Positions 43,546 to 51,111 of a stretch of 51,111 nucleotides of DNA are shown here, piece after piece. The stretch's first letter is position 1. Each line of letters opens with the position of its first letter. Below the pieces are notes generated by a model, which made no database searches, was not told the origin of the DNA, and saw nothing but the letters and a program-made list of their open reading frames with translations. The DNA comes from JAHEDH01 sp963745865 (GTDB lineage Bacteria > Actinomycetota > Acidimicrobiia > Spongiisociales > ZC4RG35): contig CAVUYZ010000001.1 of NCBI GenBank assembly GCA_963745865.1, forward strand, positions 1 through 51,111. Reading direction: 5' to 3'. The position numbers and the translations under genes were made by a program.

Positions 43546-44823
43546 GGCGCTTCTCCCCGAGGGGCCTCGCTGATCTGGCGAGCAACTCGCTGCTGTTGAT
43601 ACCCGTCTCGATGATCCTGGGGTTCATCGCGCTGGCGGTCGCGATCTCTCAGATCCCCGAGGATCCCGTCTGGGTCCTCGATGTCGACGCCGAGACGGCC
43701 CGCGCGGTCCTCTCGGTGATCGCCAGCTCGACCCTCACGGTCGCCGGCATCGTCATCTCGTTCCTGGCGATCACGATCCAGCTGGCAGCCTCGAACTACA
43801 CGCCGAGACTCGTCCCCCGATTCCTCAACGATCCCTTCCAGCAGTCGATCATCGGGCTTATCGTCGGCACGTTCGCGTTCTCGGTCACATCGTTGGCCGA
43901 TCTCGGGAATGTCGCTTACGGGGACGCCGCCCCGGACTTCGCGGCCAACATCGCCATCGTCCTGGCGCTGTTGTCGACAGTTGGCATCATCTCGTTCATC
44001 GATCGGATCGCTCGGCGTCTCAGGATCGACGACACGATCCAGCGCCTGTCCATCGCAACAGAGCGGAGCTTTGCATCGCGGTCAGGCCATCGAAACGACG
44101 GCGAGGTCGAGGAGGCCGGCTCGTTCGATGACCATGGCGAAGGGGTGCTGATCACATCGCGCGAACTCGGGTGGATCATCAGGATCGACACGGCCAGGCT
44201 GGCGAGATCCATGCCCCACGGAGCCCTCGCACGGGTAGTCTGTGGAGGTCGGGGACTACGTGGGCGTCGACAGCCCCCTGGTCACGATCTGGACGGGAGA
44301 AGAGTTCGACCGGTCAGAGATGCTCGCGTGCTTCACGGCAGGAACGAATCGCTCCACCGAGTCCGATCCCATCTTTGGGCTGCGCCAACTGGTGGACATC
44401 GCCCTTCGGGCACTCTCCCCCGGCGTCAACGACCCGACCACCGCCGCCGACGTGGTTCGCCAACTGGTCCGACCACTGTCTGAGGCAGTGACCAAGCGGC
44501 AGCCGAAGCGCGTCATCCACGGTGAGCACGGGCAGCGCGTGTACGTGCCGAGGCGATTGTCACCCGAGAGCATCATCAGTGTCGGGTTCAACGAAATCAT
44601 CCACCAATCCGCCGATCAGCCCTACGTGATCGAAGCCGTTCTGGAGGCCATCGACATCCTTCGATTCCGGATCCACGAAGCCGACATGGTGGCCTGGCAG
44701 GGAGTGCTGGAGGATCCGCTCGATCGGGTTGTGCGACGTCTCGGCATGTCCAACCTCGACCCGGACGACCGCCGACACCTTCTCTCCGAGGCCGAACGCA
44801 TCAAGCGGGCCCTCCAATCATGA
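43542..44823 (+). CDS. DUF2254 membrane protein (frameshifted)
   Basis: About 426 residues. It has four N-terminal hydrophobic helices (SLLLIPVSMILGFIALAVAI, LTVAGIVISFLAITIQLA, SIIGLIVGTFAFSVTSLA and IAIVLALLSTVGIISF), then a large soluble C-terminal part with GDYVGVDSPLVTIW and DIALRALSPGVNDPTTA, the DUF2254 hallmark. One extra base near 44240 separates the halves. The GTG overlaps the DUF2867 gene. The function of the family is unknown. Confidence 0.83.
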
Positions 44824-44889
44824 CATTCGCCACTACCGAGGGAATCCGCACCGGGTAGCCTTTCACATATTCACCGGGGAAGGTCGACC

Positions 44890-46685
44890 ATGATGCAGGA
44901 ATACACAACTCCAGGAGGCGTCGACATCGACGCCGATATCAACGTGACCAGCGCATTGTGGCGTCATGAGAGCGAGCGTCCCGATCACCCGATCCTCGCG
45001 TATCGCCAGGGCACGGGTCCGTTCGTAGACATGACATACAGCGAGATGGCCTCACAGGTCCGCAGAATCGCCGCTGGATTGATGGCGCTCGGACTCGAGA
45101 AGGGCGACCGGGTGTGCCTGTTCTCGCCGACCCTCTACGAATTCACGCTGTTCGACTACGCCATCTGGACGGCCGGTTGCGCAACGGTCACGATCTACGA
45201 GACATCGTCAGCCGATCAGGTCGATTGGATCGTCAGCAACTCCGAGGCACGGGCGATCATCTGCGCCACCGATGACCTCAAGAAGGTGTTCCTCGAGCAG
45301 GCGGGTGAGCGGGGTACCTGCGAGCACGTCATCTCACTCGAAGCGGGTGGGATGGACGAGCTGATCACAGCGGGCAGCAACGTCACCGACGAGACAGTTC
45401 TCGAACGGGCGCGATCCGTCGACCACGACGACCTCGCGACCCTCGTATACACCTCGGGCACGACCGGCCGTCCCAAGGGCTGCGAGCTGACCGTGAAGAA
45501 CTTCGTGTGGACGGCGGCCCAGACCAGTGTCGTCACCAGCGACCTCATCAACGAGACGTCGAGCACGCTGATGTTCCTTCCCCTGGCGCACATCTTTGCC
45601 CGCGTCGCACAAACGGTGTCGATCGAGCAAGGATCCAAGATCTCGTTCTCCACCGGCGTCCCACAGCTCGTTGAAGAGTTGGAGATGGTCCGGCCGACGT
45701 GGATATTCTCCGTGCCGAGGGTGTTCGAGAAGATCTACAACTCGGCCAAACAACGCGCCGACGCCGACGGCAAGGGCAAGAATCTTCGATCTCGCCGCCC
45801 AGACCGCAATCAATTACTCGACCGAGAAGGACCGAGGAAAGATCTCGTTGATGACCAAGATCTCCCACGCGGTGTTCGATCGCCTGGTCTATGCGAAACT
45901 CCGCGATGTCTTCGGCGGCCGCAACCAATACGCCGTCAGCGGCGGAGCACCGCTCGGTGAACGACTCGCCCACTTCTACTCAGGCATCGGCATCACCGTG
46001 ATCGAAGGGTATGGGTTGACCGAGACCACAGCCGTCACTTCGGCGTCGCCACCGGACACCCTCAGGGTCGGGACCGTCGGGCGACCGCTACCGGGATTGA
46101 CCGTTCGAATCAACCGACGATGGCGAGATCCTCATCAAGGGCGACAACATCATGCGCGGCTACTGGAAGAACGAAGAAGCCACGAACGAAGCGATCGATG
46201 CCGACGGGTACTTCCACAGCGGCGACATCGGGATACTCGAGGACGGATACCTCCGAATCACCGGCCGTAAGAAGGAGATCATCGTCACCGCAGGGGGGAA
46301 GAATGTCGCTCCGGCAGTGCTCGAGGATCGACTCCGCAGCCGGGCGCTCATCAGCCAGGCGATGGTCGTTGGAGACAATCAGCCGTTCATCGCCGCGCTC
46401 ATCACGATCGACGCCGACGAGTTCCCCCGGTGGGCCGATCAGCACGGGATCAGCGGCTCGGTCGCCGACAACCTCGACGACGCGGGTTTGACGGCGGAGA
46501 TCCAGGAGGCGATCAACTTCGCCAACGGCGCGGTGTCAAAGGCTGAGTCGATCCGCACGTTCCGGATCCTGCCCAGCGACTTCTCCATCGAAGGCGGAGA
46601 GCTGACACCGACGTTGAAGGTGAAGCGGCGGATCGTCGAAGACCACTACTCGGACGTCATCACGGAGATCTTCACCAAGAAGTGA
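44890..46685 (+). CDS. Long-chain acyl-CoA synthetase, AMP-forming (two frameshifts)
   Basis: About 597 residues. The adenylate-forming motif LVYTSGTTGRPKG is near residue 195, followed by FLPLAHIFARVAQ and EGYGLTETTAV. The C-terminal domain has GYFHSGDIGILEDGYL and ITGRKKEIIVTAGGKNVAP. This matches the FadD15-like long-chain fatty acid ligases. Extra A bases near 45781-45782 and 46112-46113 split it into three frames. GGGGAAGG precedes the ATG, with a TAGCCT element ~30 nt upstream. It activates fatty acids for oxidation or lipid synthesis. Confidence 0.9.
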
Positions 46686-46897
46686 CGTCGAGCGCCGGAC
46701 TTCCGACGCATGACATACTCGCAGGTCGCCGGACATTTCGACCGCTCTATCACACCTCCGATAGCGACGCCAATCACCGAGTCCCCTCCCGGATAGGGCC
46801 TTTTGCCTGCTCGTAGGTGACTTTCTCTGGCCCCCCACTCCTCCGAGCCATGGAGAATACGTGGTGAAAAGGAATGCTGACCAGGAGGTCACTAGAA
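46686..46897. other. 212-bp intergenic region
   Basis: I see no reading frame, RNA gene or strong hairpin here. It should hold the promoter of the membrane protein that starts at 46898. Confidence 0.5.
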
Positions 46898-47590
46898 ATG
46901 AAGAACAGGTTCAAGATCCTCGGCTACGTGCTGATGGTGATCGGCGTCGGGTTCATAGCCGGCGGCGGCGTCGCCTATGTGATGACCCAGGACGGATACG
47001 ACTCGCTCCAGGCGTTCTCAGAAGCCCAAGGCGTCGAACTCTCCTACAACGACAGCGGCCAATTGGTCGACCGTGGCACCACCGAAGGCGCAGACGCCAT
47101 CATGACGCTGCTCACCGACGACTGGGCATACCCCGTCGACATGGGCGAACTCGACCCCAACGACCCGCTGGTCAACACCGACACCGAATACATGTACCAG
47201 ATGGCCACCGTCGCCTACCACACCCTCCACGGCACCCAGACAGTCGTGTTGGACGAGCCCGTCGAATACAACGGTGAGACCTTCGAAGCCGGCAGCTACG
47301 ACTTCGCTGTCGACGGCCGCTACTGGACCGACTTCGACCGGATGCATCCCCTCGAGGGACCGGCACGCGGAATGGCGTGGACCGGGACAGCGCACGGACT
47401 GATCGGTGAGCTGGGTGTCGGAACCGTCACCCACTCCGCCCTCCAGCTCGCTCTGGCACTGGCAGCGATCCTGGCAGGCCTCGGCGGAACGTTCCTGCTG
47501 ACCGGCGCCGGCCTCGTCTGGGCCACAACAGGCAAGGACGATGAGGTGTTCGTCACCTCGATGGACAAGAAGGAACTCGCAGGAGTCTGA
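46898..47590 (+). CDS. Two-helix membrane protein with extracytoplasmic domain
   Basis: 230 residues. The N-terminal helix (ILGYVLMVIGVGFIAGGGVAYV) is followed by ~160 polar, acidic residues predicted outside, then a second helix (LALALAAILAGLGGTFLLTGAGLVW) and a short charged tail. AGGAGGTC lies 8 nt before the ATG. No domain is recognised. It ends at a strong bidirectional hairpin. Confidence 0.72.
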   Translation: MKNRFKILGYVLMVIGVGFIAGGGVAYVMTQDGYDSLQAFSEAQGVELSYNDSGQLVDRGTTEGADAIMTLLTDDWAYPVDMGELDPNDPLVNTDTEYMYQMATVAYHTLHGTQTVVLDEPVEYNGETFEAGSYDFAVDGRYWTDFDRMHPLEGPARGMAWTGTAHGLIGELGVGTVTHSALQLALALAAILAGLGGTFLLTGAGLVWATTGKDDEVFVTSMDKKELAGV

Positions 47591-47616
47591 CGGCTCCCGG
47601 CTCAACCCGAAAGAGC

Positions 47617-47649
47617 ATTCACCCCCCGGGTTCTTCCCGGGGGGTGAAT
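47617..47649. terminator. Bidirectional terminator hairpin
   Basis: A perfect 14-bp stem (ATTCACCCCCCGGG and complement) with loop TTCTT lies between the convergent membrane protein gene and the small basic gene. Confidence 0.8.
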
Positions 47650-47668
47650 CGCGTCGGTGGACTGGCGT

Positions 47669-47809
47669 TCAGTGCGAGAAGGTCTTGTCGACCGACTTGT
47701 TCCCGGACTTGGCGGCGTCCCGCTTCGCCTGCTTCTCGAGGCGCTTTGCCTTCAGGTCCTTGCCGGCGACCTTGCGATCGGTCCTGCCGCCCTTGTTCTT
47801 CGATGCCAT
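47669..47809 (-). CDS. Small, highly basic protein (46 residues)
   Basis: Starts MASKNKGGRTDRKVAGKDL and continues with a Lys/Arg/Ala-rich helix, ending DKTFSH. About a third of residues are Lys or Arg. CTGGAGG precedes the ATG by a few bases, and a terminator follows. It resembles small basic nucleic-acid-binding or stress-related proteins, but no family is assigned. Confidence 0.65.
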   Translation of the reverse strand: MASKNKGGRTDRKVAGKDLKAKRLEKQAKRDAAKSGNKSVDKTFSH

Positions 47810-47990
47810 CGTGCCTCCAGGCTGGTGACCGTGCGGTCACCACTTCGAGTCTTGCACACATGTTCCTCGACCGTGGAGGGATTTGGCTCGACCCGCATCC
47901 ACGCGTGGGACGGTGCGTCGCAGTTCGACCGGAACCAAACCGATACAAGCGACGTCGCAGAGGTACGATCCAACAAGGAGATATCGAATC

Positions 47991-48152
47991 ATGGACACAT
48001 CCCTTCCGGTTGCAGCGCTCACCGTTCTCGGGGCGCTCACCGTCATACTGGGCTTCTTCGCCGCGGGGGAAATCCTCGTCGTCGCCCTCGGATTCGGTGC
48101 GCTGATCGCAGCAGGACTCATACACGCGCTCGAATCGCGTCGCGACAACTGA
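47991..48152 (+). CDS. Small two-helix membrane protein (53 residues)
   Basis: Two hydrophobic stretches (VAALTVLGALTVILGFFAAG and VALGFGALIAAGLI) and a charged end (LESRRDN). AAGGAGA lies ~10 nt before the ATG, and a TACGAT -10 lies ~20 nt further up. No family is recognised. Confidence 0.65.
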   Translation: MDTSLPVAALTVLGALTVILGFFAAGEILVVALGFGALIAAGLIHALESRRDN

Positions 48153-48210
48153 TACCGCGACCGAGCCTCACGAGGCGCACATTTCTGAGCGCTCGCGGAG
48201 TCGCTGTCGG

Positions 48211-48216
48211 TAGCCT
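48211..48216 (+). promoter_or_regulatory. Putative leaderless -10 (TAGCCT) for DUF5995 gene
   Basis: TAGCCT ends 8 nt before the ATG at 48225. Confidence 0.5.
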
Positions 48217-48224
48217 GCCAAACA

Positions 48225-49001
48225 ATGCCAAACACTCCGCCCATTTCGTCGATCGATGGGGCGATTGCGGCCATGGACGCCAGGATCGACCGTTGTGTCG
48301 AGTCCGACGACCCCTGCGGCCTCTTCGCCATCGTCTATCGGACCGTGACCGCACGCGTCCGCGACGGTATCGAGAAAGGCTTGTTCGAGAACGGTGAGCG
48401 AATGGAGCGGTTCGATGTGTTGTTCGCTCGCCGGTACCTCGATGCCTTTCACGCCTGGGACTCGGGTGGCCATCTACCGAGTTCGTGGGCGCTTGCTTTC
48501 GAGACGGGCAACCGTACAAACCGAATCGCCCTCCAGCACGTGCTTCTCGGGATCAACGCTCATATCAACCTCGACCTCGGTATCGCCGCTGCTGAGGCCG
48601 CGAAGGCGGGACAGGTCACGGCGTTGAAGAACGACTTCGAACGCATCAACGACGTGCTCGCCGACCTCGTCGACCGGATGCAGGATGCGATCGCCACGGT
48701 GTCGCCGTGGACTCGTCTCGTCGATCAGGTCGGGCTCCGGTTCGATGAGTCGTTGGTCGGTTTCGTGCTGCGCGGAGCGCGACGCCACGCCTGGGAATTC
48801 GCCGAGACCCTCTCATCCCTGTCGCAGGCCGACCGCTCGGCGCTGATCGCCGAGCGGGATGAGTCGGTGACCCAGATGGGGTTGCGAATCGCAAGCCCGA
48901 GCGGCCCGCTCCGATGGGCCATCGCCGCCGCCAGGCTTCGAGAACACACCGACCTTGCCGCGGTCGCTGGAGCACTGGAGGCCCGTGTTGTCGTTGAGTG
49001 A
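48225..49001 (+). CDS. DUF5995 family protein
   Basis: 258 residues, all-helical. RYLDAFHAWDSGGHLPSSW and LQHVLLGINAHINLDLGIAAA are the hallmarks of DUF5995, with conserved His and Asp residues that could bind a metal. The family is of unknown function and common in actinobacteria. A leaderless start is likely. The cyclase gene follows, 78 bp downstream. Confidence 0.8.
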   Translation: MPNTPPISSIDGAIAAMDARIDRCVESDDPCGLFAIVYRTVTARVRDGIEKGLFENGERMERFDVLFARRYLDAFHAWDSGGHLPSSWALAFETGNRTNRIALQHVLLGINAHINLDLGIAAAEAAKAGQVTALKNDFERINDVLADLVDRMQDAIATVSPWTRLVDQVGLRFDESLVGFVLRGARRHAWEFAETLSSLSQADRSALIAERDESVTQMGLRIASPSGPLRWAIAAARLREHTDLAAVAGALEARVVVE

Positions 49002-49067
49002 CCGGAGATCGCCGCAGCCCTGTTTCCGCTCGAGAAGATGAACGGCTCGGCCCGGGGAGGGTCGACA

Positions 49068-49073
49068 TAGGAT
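49068..49073 (+). promoter_or_regulatory. Putative leaderless -10 (TAGGAT) for cyclase gene
   Basis: TAGGAT ends 6 nt before the ATG at 49080. Confidence 0.45.
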
Positions 49074-49079
49074 GCGATG

Positions 49080-51111
49080 ATGCCGACTACTCCCAACGAC
49101 AACCTCCCCGGGAGCACGCCAGGAGGTGCGGTTCGCGTCGGCGTATGGGCGCTCCACCTGGCGTTGCCACTCCTGGCTCTGTGGCTGCTGATCGCGCAAC
49201 CCGACCTCGATGTGAGATGGCAGCACCGCCCGAGCCACTTCTGGCTGATCATGGCTGTCGCTGCAATCAACGTCGTAATGGCCGTCCAGGTCGCCAGGGC
49301 GGCCAGACAGCGAGATGACGCCCGCGTTCTGCTGATCGGATACGCGTTCCTGGTTGCCGCCGGATTCCTGTTGCTCCACGCGCTTGCGACGCCAGGAGTC
49401 ATCGTGTCGGGTGCCAACGGCGGATTCGAAATCGCCACTCCGATCGGCCTGGCATTCTCCTCCGTCTTCTTCGCGGCGGCGTCGTTGGAGTTCTCTCCGA
49501 GCACCGCTCGACGCGTCCTCGATCTGGAGCCGGTGACGCGACGCACGCTCATCGGACTGATGGTGGCGTGGGGTGCGGTCTCGATCGCCGAACTGCCGCC
49601 CCTCGCCGAGCCCTTCGCGGAACGGGCGACCGGTCCGCTGCAGTGGGCGGCCATGGTTGCCATCGCTCTGTATGTCTTCGCGGCCGGTCGGTTCTTTCGA
49701 TCGCATCGAAAGCGTCCATCGGTCATGCTGGTCGCGCTGCTGACCGCCTCGGCTCTGCTCGCCGAGGCGATGGCAACGATCATCGGCGCCAGGAGCTGGC
49801 AGCTCTCCTGGTGGCTATGGCACGTGCTGATGGCCGCAGCGTTCGGGTTCGTGGCCTATTCGACCTACTCCCAGTACCAGCGCGAAGGAGGATCGGCGGG
49901 ACTCTTCGATGGGATCGTGTCGCAGAGGACGACTGCGGCGATCCGACAGGAATATGGCGGAGCGCTGGAGACCCTCACCGACACCCTGCAGCGTTCCGCT
50001 CGGTCAGGGCTCACCGAGGAGGATCTCGACCTCATCATCGCCGGGCTCCGCATGAAGTTCTCTCTCACCGAGGGACAGAGCGAGGTTCTCGGTCGAGCAG
50101 CTCGGTCACTGGCCACCGAACGCGACCAGACCCGGCGCCTCGGTGCTCTGGCGATCATCGGCACCGAAGTGGGCGTCGAGCGCGACGAAGACGAGTTGCT
50201 CGAGGGGATGATCGACGTCCTGTCCGAGCGGTTCTCTCCCGACGTGATCAGGATCGGACTGGTCGCACCCGACGGCATCTCGTATCCGAGTCGGTTCGCC
50301 ACGGGTGACTGGCCGACCGAGGGAGACCGATACGCCCGGGACTTGATGGTCGCAAGCGAGCGCGCCGGGATAGTGGAGTTCGCTCGCCCCCACGGAACCT
50401 TTCGGGAAAGCGACACATCGATCATGGACACGCTCGTGTCGGAGATGGGCATTGCAATCGCCAACGTCCGTCTCTACCGGCAGCTCGACACGCTCTTCCG
50501 CACGTACCTGTCCCCCGACGTCGCCGACACACTCCGAGCAGATCCCTCCCAAGCTCGCCTCGGCGGCTCGATGGTCGAATTGACCGCCCTCTTCGCAGAC
50601 CTGCGGGGGTTCACCTCGTTCACCGAGCGGACAGACCCCGAGGCGGTGATGGAGATGCTCAACCGATACTTCAGCGCCGTGGTTCCGATCATCCTGCAAA
50701 ACGGGGGAACCATCGTCCAGTTCGTCGGCGATGCGCTTCTCGCCGTGTTCGACGCCCCTACGCCTCGGCCAGATCACGCCTTTCGGGCCGCGAAGAGCGG
50801 ACTGGCGATGCAGGAGGCGATCGCGGCGGAGACCGAGGGCATGTCGGACGCCCCGCGCTTTCGGATCGGCATCAACACCGGCGTGGCGCTGGTCGGCAAC
50901 GTCGGGAGTGCAGAGTTCAGGAGTTACAACGTCGTCGGAGACGCCGTGAACGTCGCATCGCGCCTGGAGACCTCGGGCGAGCCCGGAACGGTCGTGATCG
51001 GCGAGACGACCTACGCCGCGATCGCCGACCGGGCGGTCGTACATCCTCTCGGCCCGCTCGACCTCAAGGGCAAGAGCCACCCGATCGTCGCATACCGGCT
51101 CGATCAGATCC
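49080..51111 (+). CDS. Membrane class III nucleotide cyclase (3' end cut by window)
   Basis: 677 codons are seen with no stop before the window end. Residues 1-270 hold about seven hydrophobic helices. 290-480 is a linker with a GAF-like region. The cyclase domain runs from ~490: the first metal Asp is in LFADLRGFTSF (Asp507), the second in GDALLAVF (Asp551), and NVASRLE carries the transition-state Asn and Arg. The residue usually Lys (adenine recognition, K-x-x-G-D) is Gln547. It therefore looks active but with uncertain base choice. It would make cAMP or cGMP in response to an unknown membrane signal. Confidence 0.87.
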   Translation, partial: MPTTPNDNLPGSTPGGAVRVGVWALHLALPLLALWLLIAQPDLDVRWQHRPSHFWLIMAVAAINVVMAVQVARAARQRDDARVLLIGYAFLVAAGFLLLHALATPGVIVSGANGGFEIATPIGLAFSSVFFAAASLEFSPSTARRVLDLEPVTRRTLIGLMVAWGAVSIAELPPLAEPFAERATGPLQWAAMVAIALYVFAAGRFFRSHRKRPSVMLVALLTASALLAEAMATIIGARSWQLSWWLWHVLMAAAFGFVAYSTYSQYQREGGSAGLFDGIVSQRTTAAIRQEYGGALETLTDTLQRSARSGLTEEDLDLIIAGLRMKFSLTEGQSEVLGRAARSLATERDQTRRLGALAIIGTEVGVERDEDELLEGMIDVLSERFSPDVIRIGLVAPDGISYPSRFATGDWPTEGDRYARDLMVASERAGIVEFARPHGTFRESDTSIMDTLVSEMGIAIANVRLYRQLDTLFRTYLSPDVADTLRADPSQARLGGSMVELTALFADLRGFTSFTERTDPEAVMEMLNRYFSAVVPIILQNGGTIVQFVGDALLAVFDAPTPRPDHAFRAAKSGLAMQEAIAAETEGMSDAPRFRIGINTGVALVGNVGSAEFRSYNVVGDAVNVASRLETSGEPGTVVIGETTYAAIADRAVVHPLGPLDLKGKSHPIVAYRLDQI

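Noticed and set aside
44830..44889. GGGTA upstream of the acyl-CoA synthetase as a SigB-type promoter
   Set aside because: There is no GTTT 16 nt (or 15-17 nt) upstream; TAGCCT fits the ordinary -10 pattern instead.
48725..51080. Minus-strand frames of 352 and 324 codons opposite DUF5995 and the cyclase
   Set aside because: The plus strand encodes an uninterrupted cyclase with catalytic motifs; the minus frames are shadows.
1..51111. Search for CRISPR arrays, transposases, integrases, phage genes and rRNA
   Set aside because: No regularly spaced repeats, mobile-element motifs or rRNA sequence were seen on reading both strands.

Overview
The window is about 51 kb of gene-dense, high-GC DNA (roughly two thirds G+C) from a bacterial chromosome. 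Gene content points to a deep-branching actinobacterium, most likely of the class Acidimicrobiia (an inference, not proven). Supporting clues are a charged-helix cyclophilin next to lysC-asd, an acyl-CoA carboxylase epsilon-type subunit beside methylmalonyl-CoA epimerase, class II (GlpX) fructose bisphosphatase, HATPase/STAS sigma regulators, and many genes that seem to be transcribed without a leader. There is one tRNA (Pro, CGG). No rRNA, CRISPR, prophage or insertion sequence was seen.

Layout. 0-5 kb: tRNA-Pro, a methyltransferase divergent from an HxlR regulator, a secreted CAP-domain protein, and asd-lysC. 5-15 kb: cyclophilin, a PHP phosphatase overlapping murJ, ilvE, an overlapping site-2 protease/MCE/carboxylase-epsilon operon, thiolase-glpX and a HAD phosphatase. 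15-20 kb: a TRAP transporter with dctQM convergent on dctP, then a queuosine-mannosyltransferase-like GT4 enzyme. 20-24 kb: ybaB-recR and dnaX with a hydrolase, then a META-domain lipoprotein. 24-32 kb: an ABC exporter, a 5'-nucleotidase, and a phosphonate-type ABC transporter phnD-phnC-phnE with an unusually long permease, then dGTPase. 32-37.5 kb: redox enzymes, a peptidase, and an enoyl-CoA isomerase/hydrolase/beta-lactamase-fold operon.

37.5-42 kb is the most distinctive part: a stress island. It holds dps, an RsbW-like ATPase-fold protein, a small Cys/His protein, and an operon of STAS anti-anti-sigma factor, degenerate RsbW-like protein and a SigB/F/G sigma factor carrying its own N-terminal degenerate RsbW-like domain. 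A further degenerate RsbW-like gene lies divergently. Three genes here have SigB/SigF-like promoters (GTTT-N16-GGGTA) with identical spacing, which suggests a self-contained partner-switching circuit and local regulon.

42-51 kb: a DUF2867 reductase overlapping a DUF2254 membrane protein, a long-chain acyl-CoA synthetase, small membrane and basic proteins, a DUF5995 protein, and a membrane class III nucleotide cyclase cut by the window end.

Two window-wide features matter for reading the annotation. Sixteen genes have a TAnnnT -10 element 6-10 nt before the start codon and no Shine-Dalgarno, as expected for leaderless mRNAs. At least twelve single-base indels break otherwise well-conserved genes (dctM, dctP, GT4, hydrolase, phnD, phnE x3, DUF2254, acyl-CoA synthetase x2). 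Many sit in short homopolymers, which suggests uncorrected sequencing errors more than true decay.
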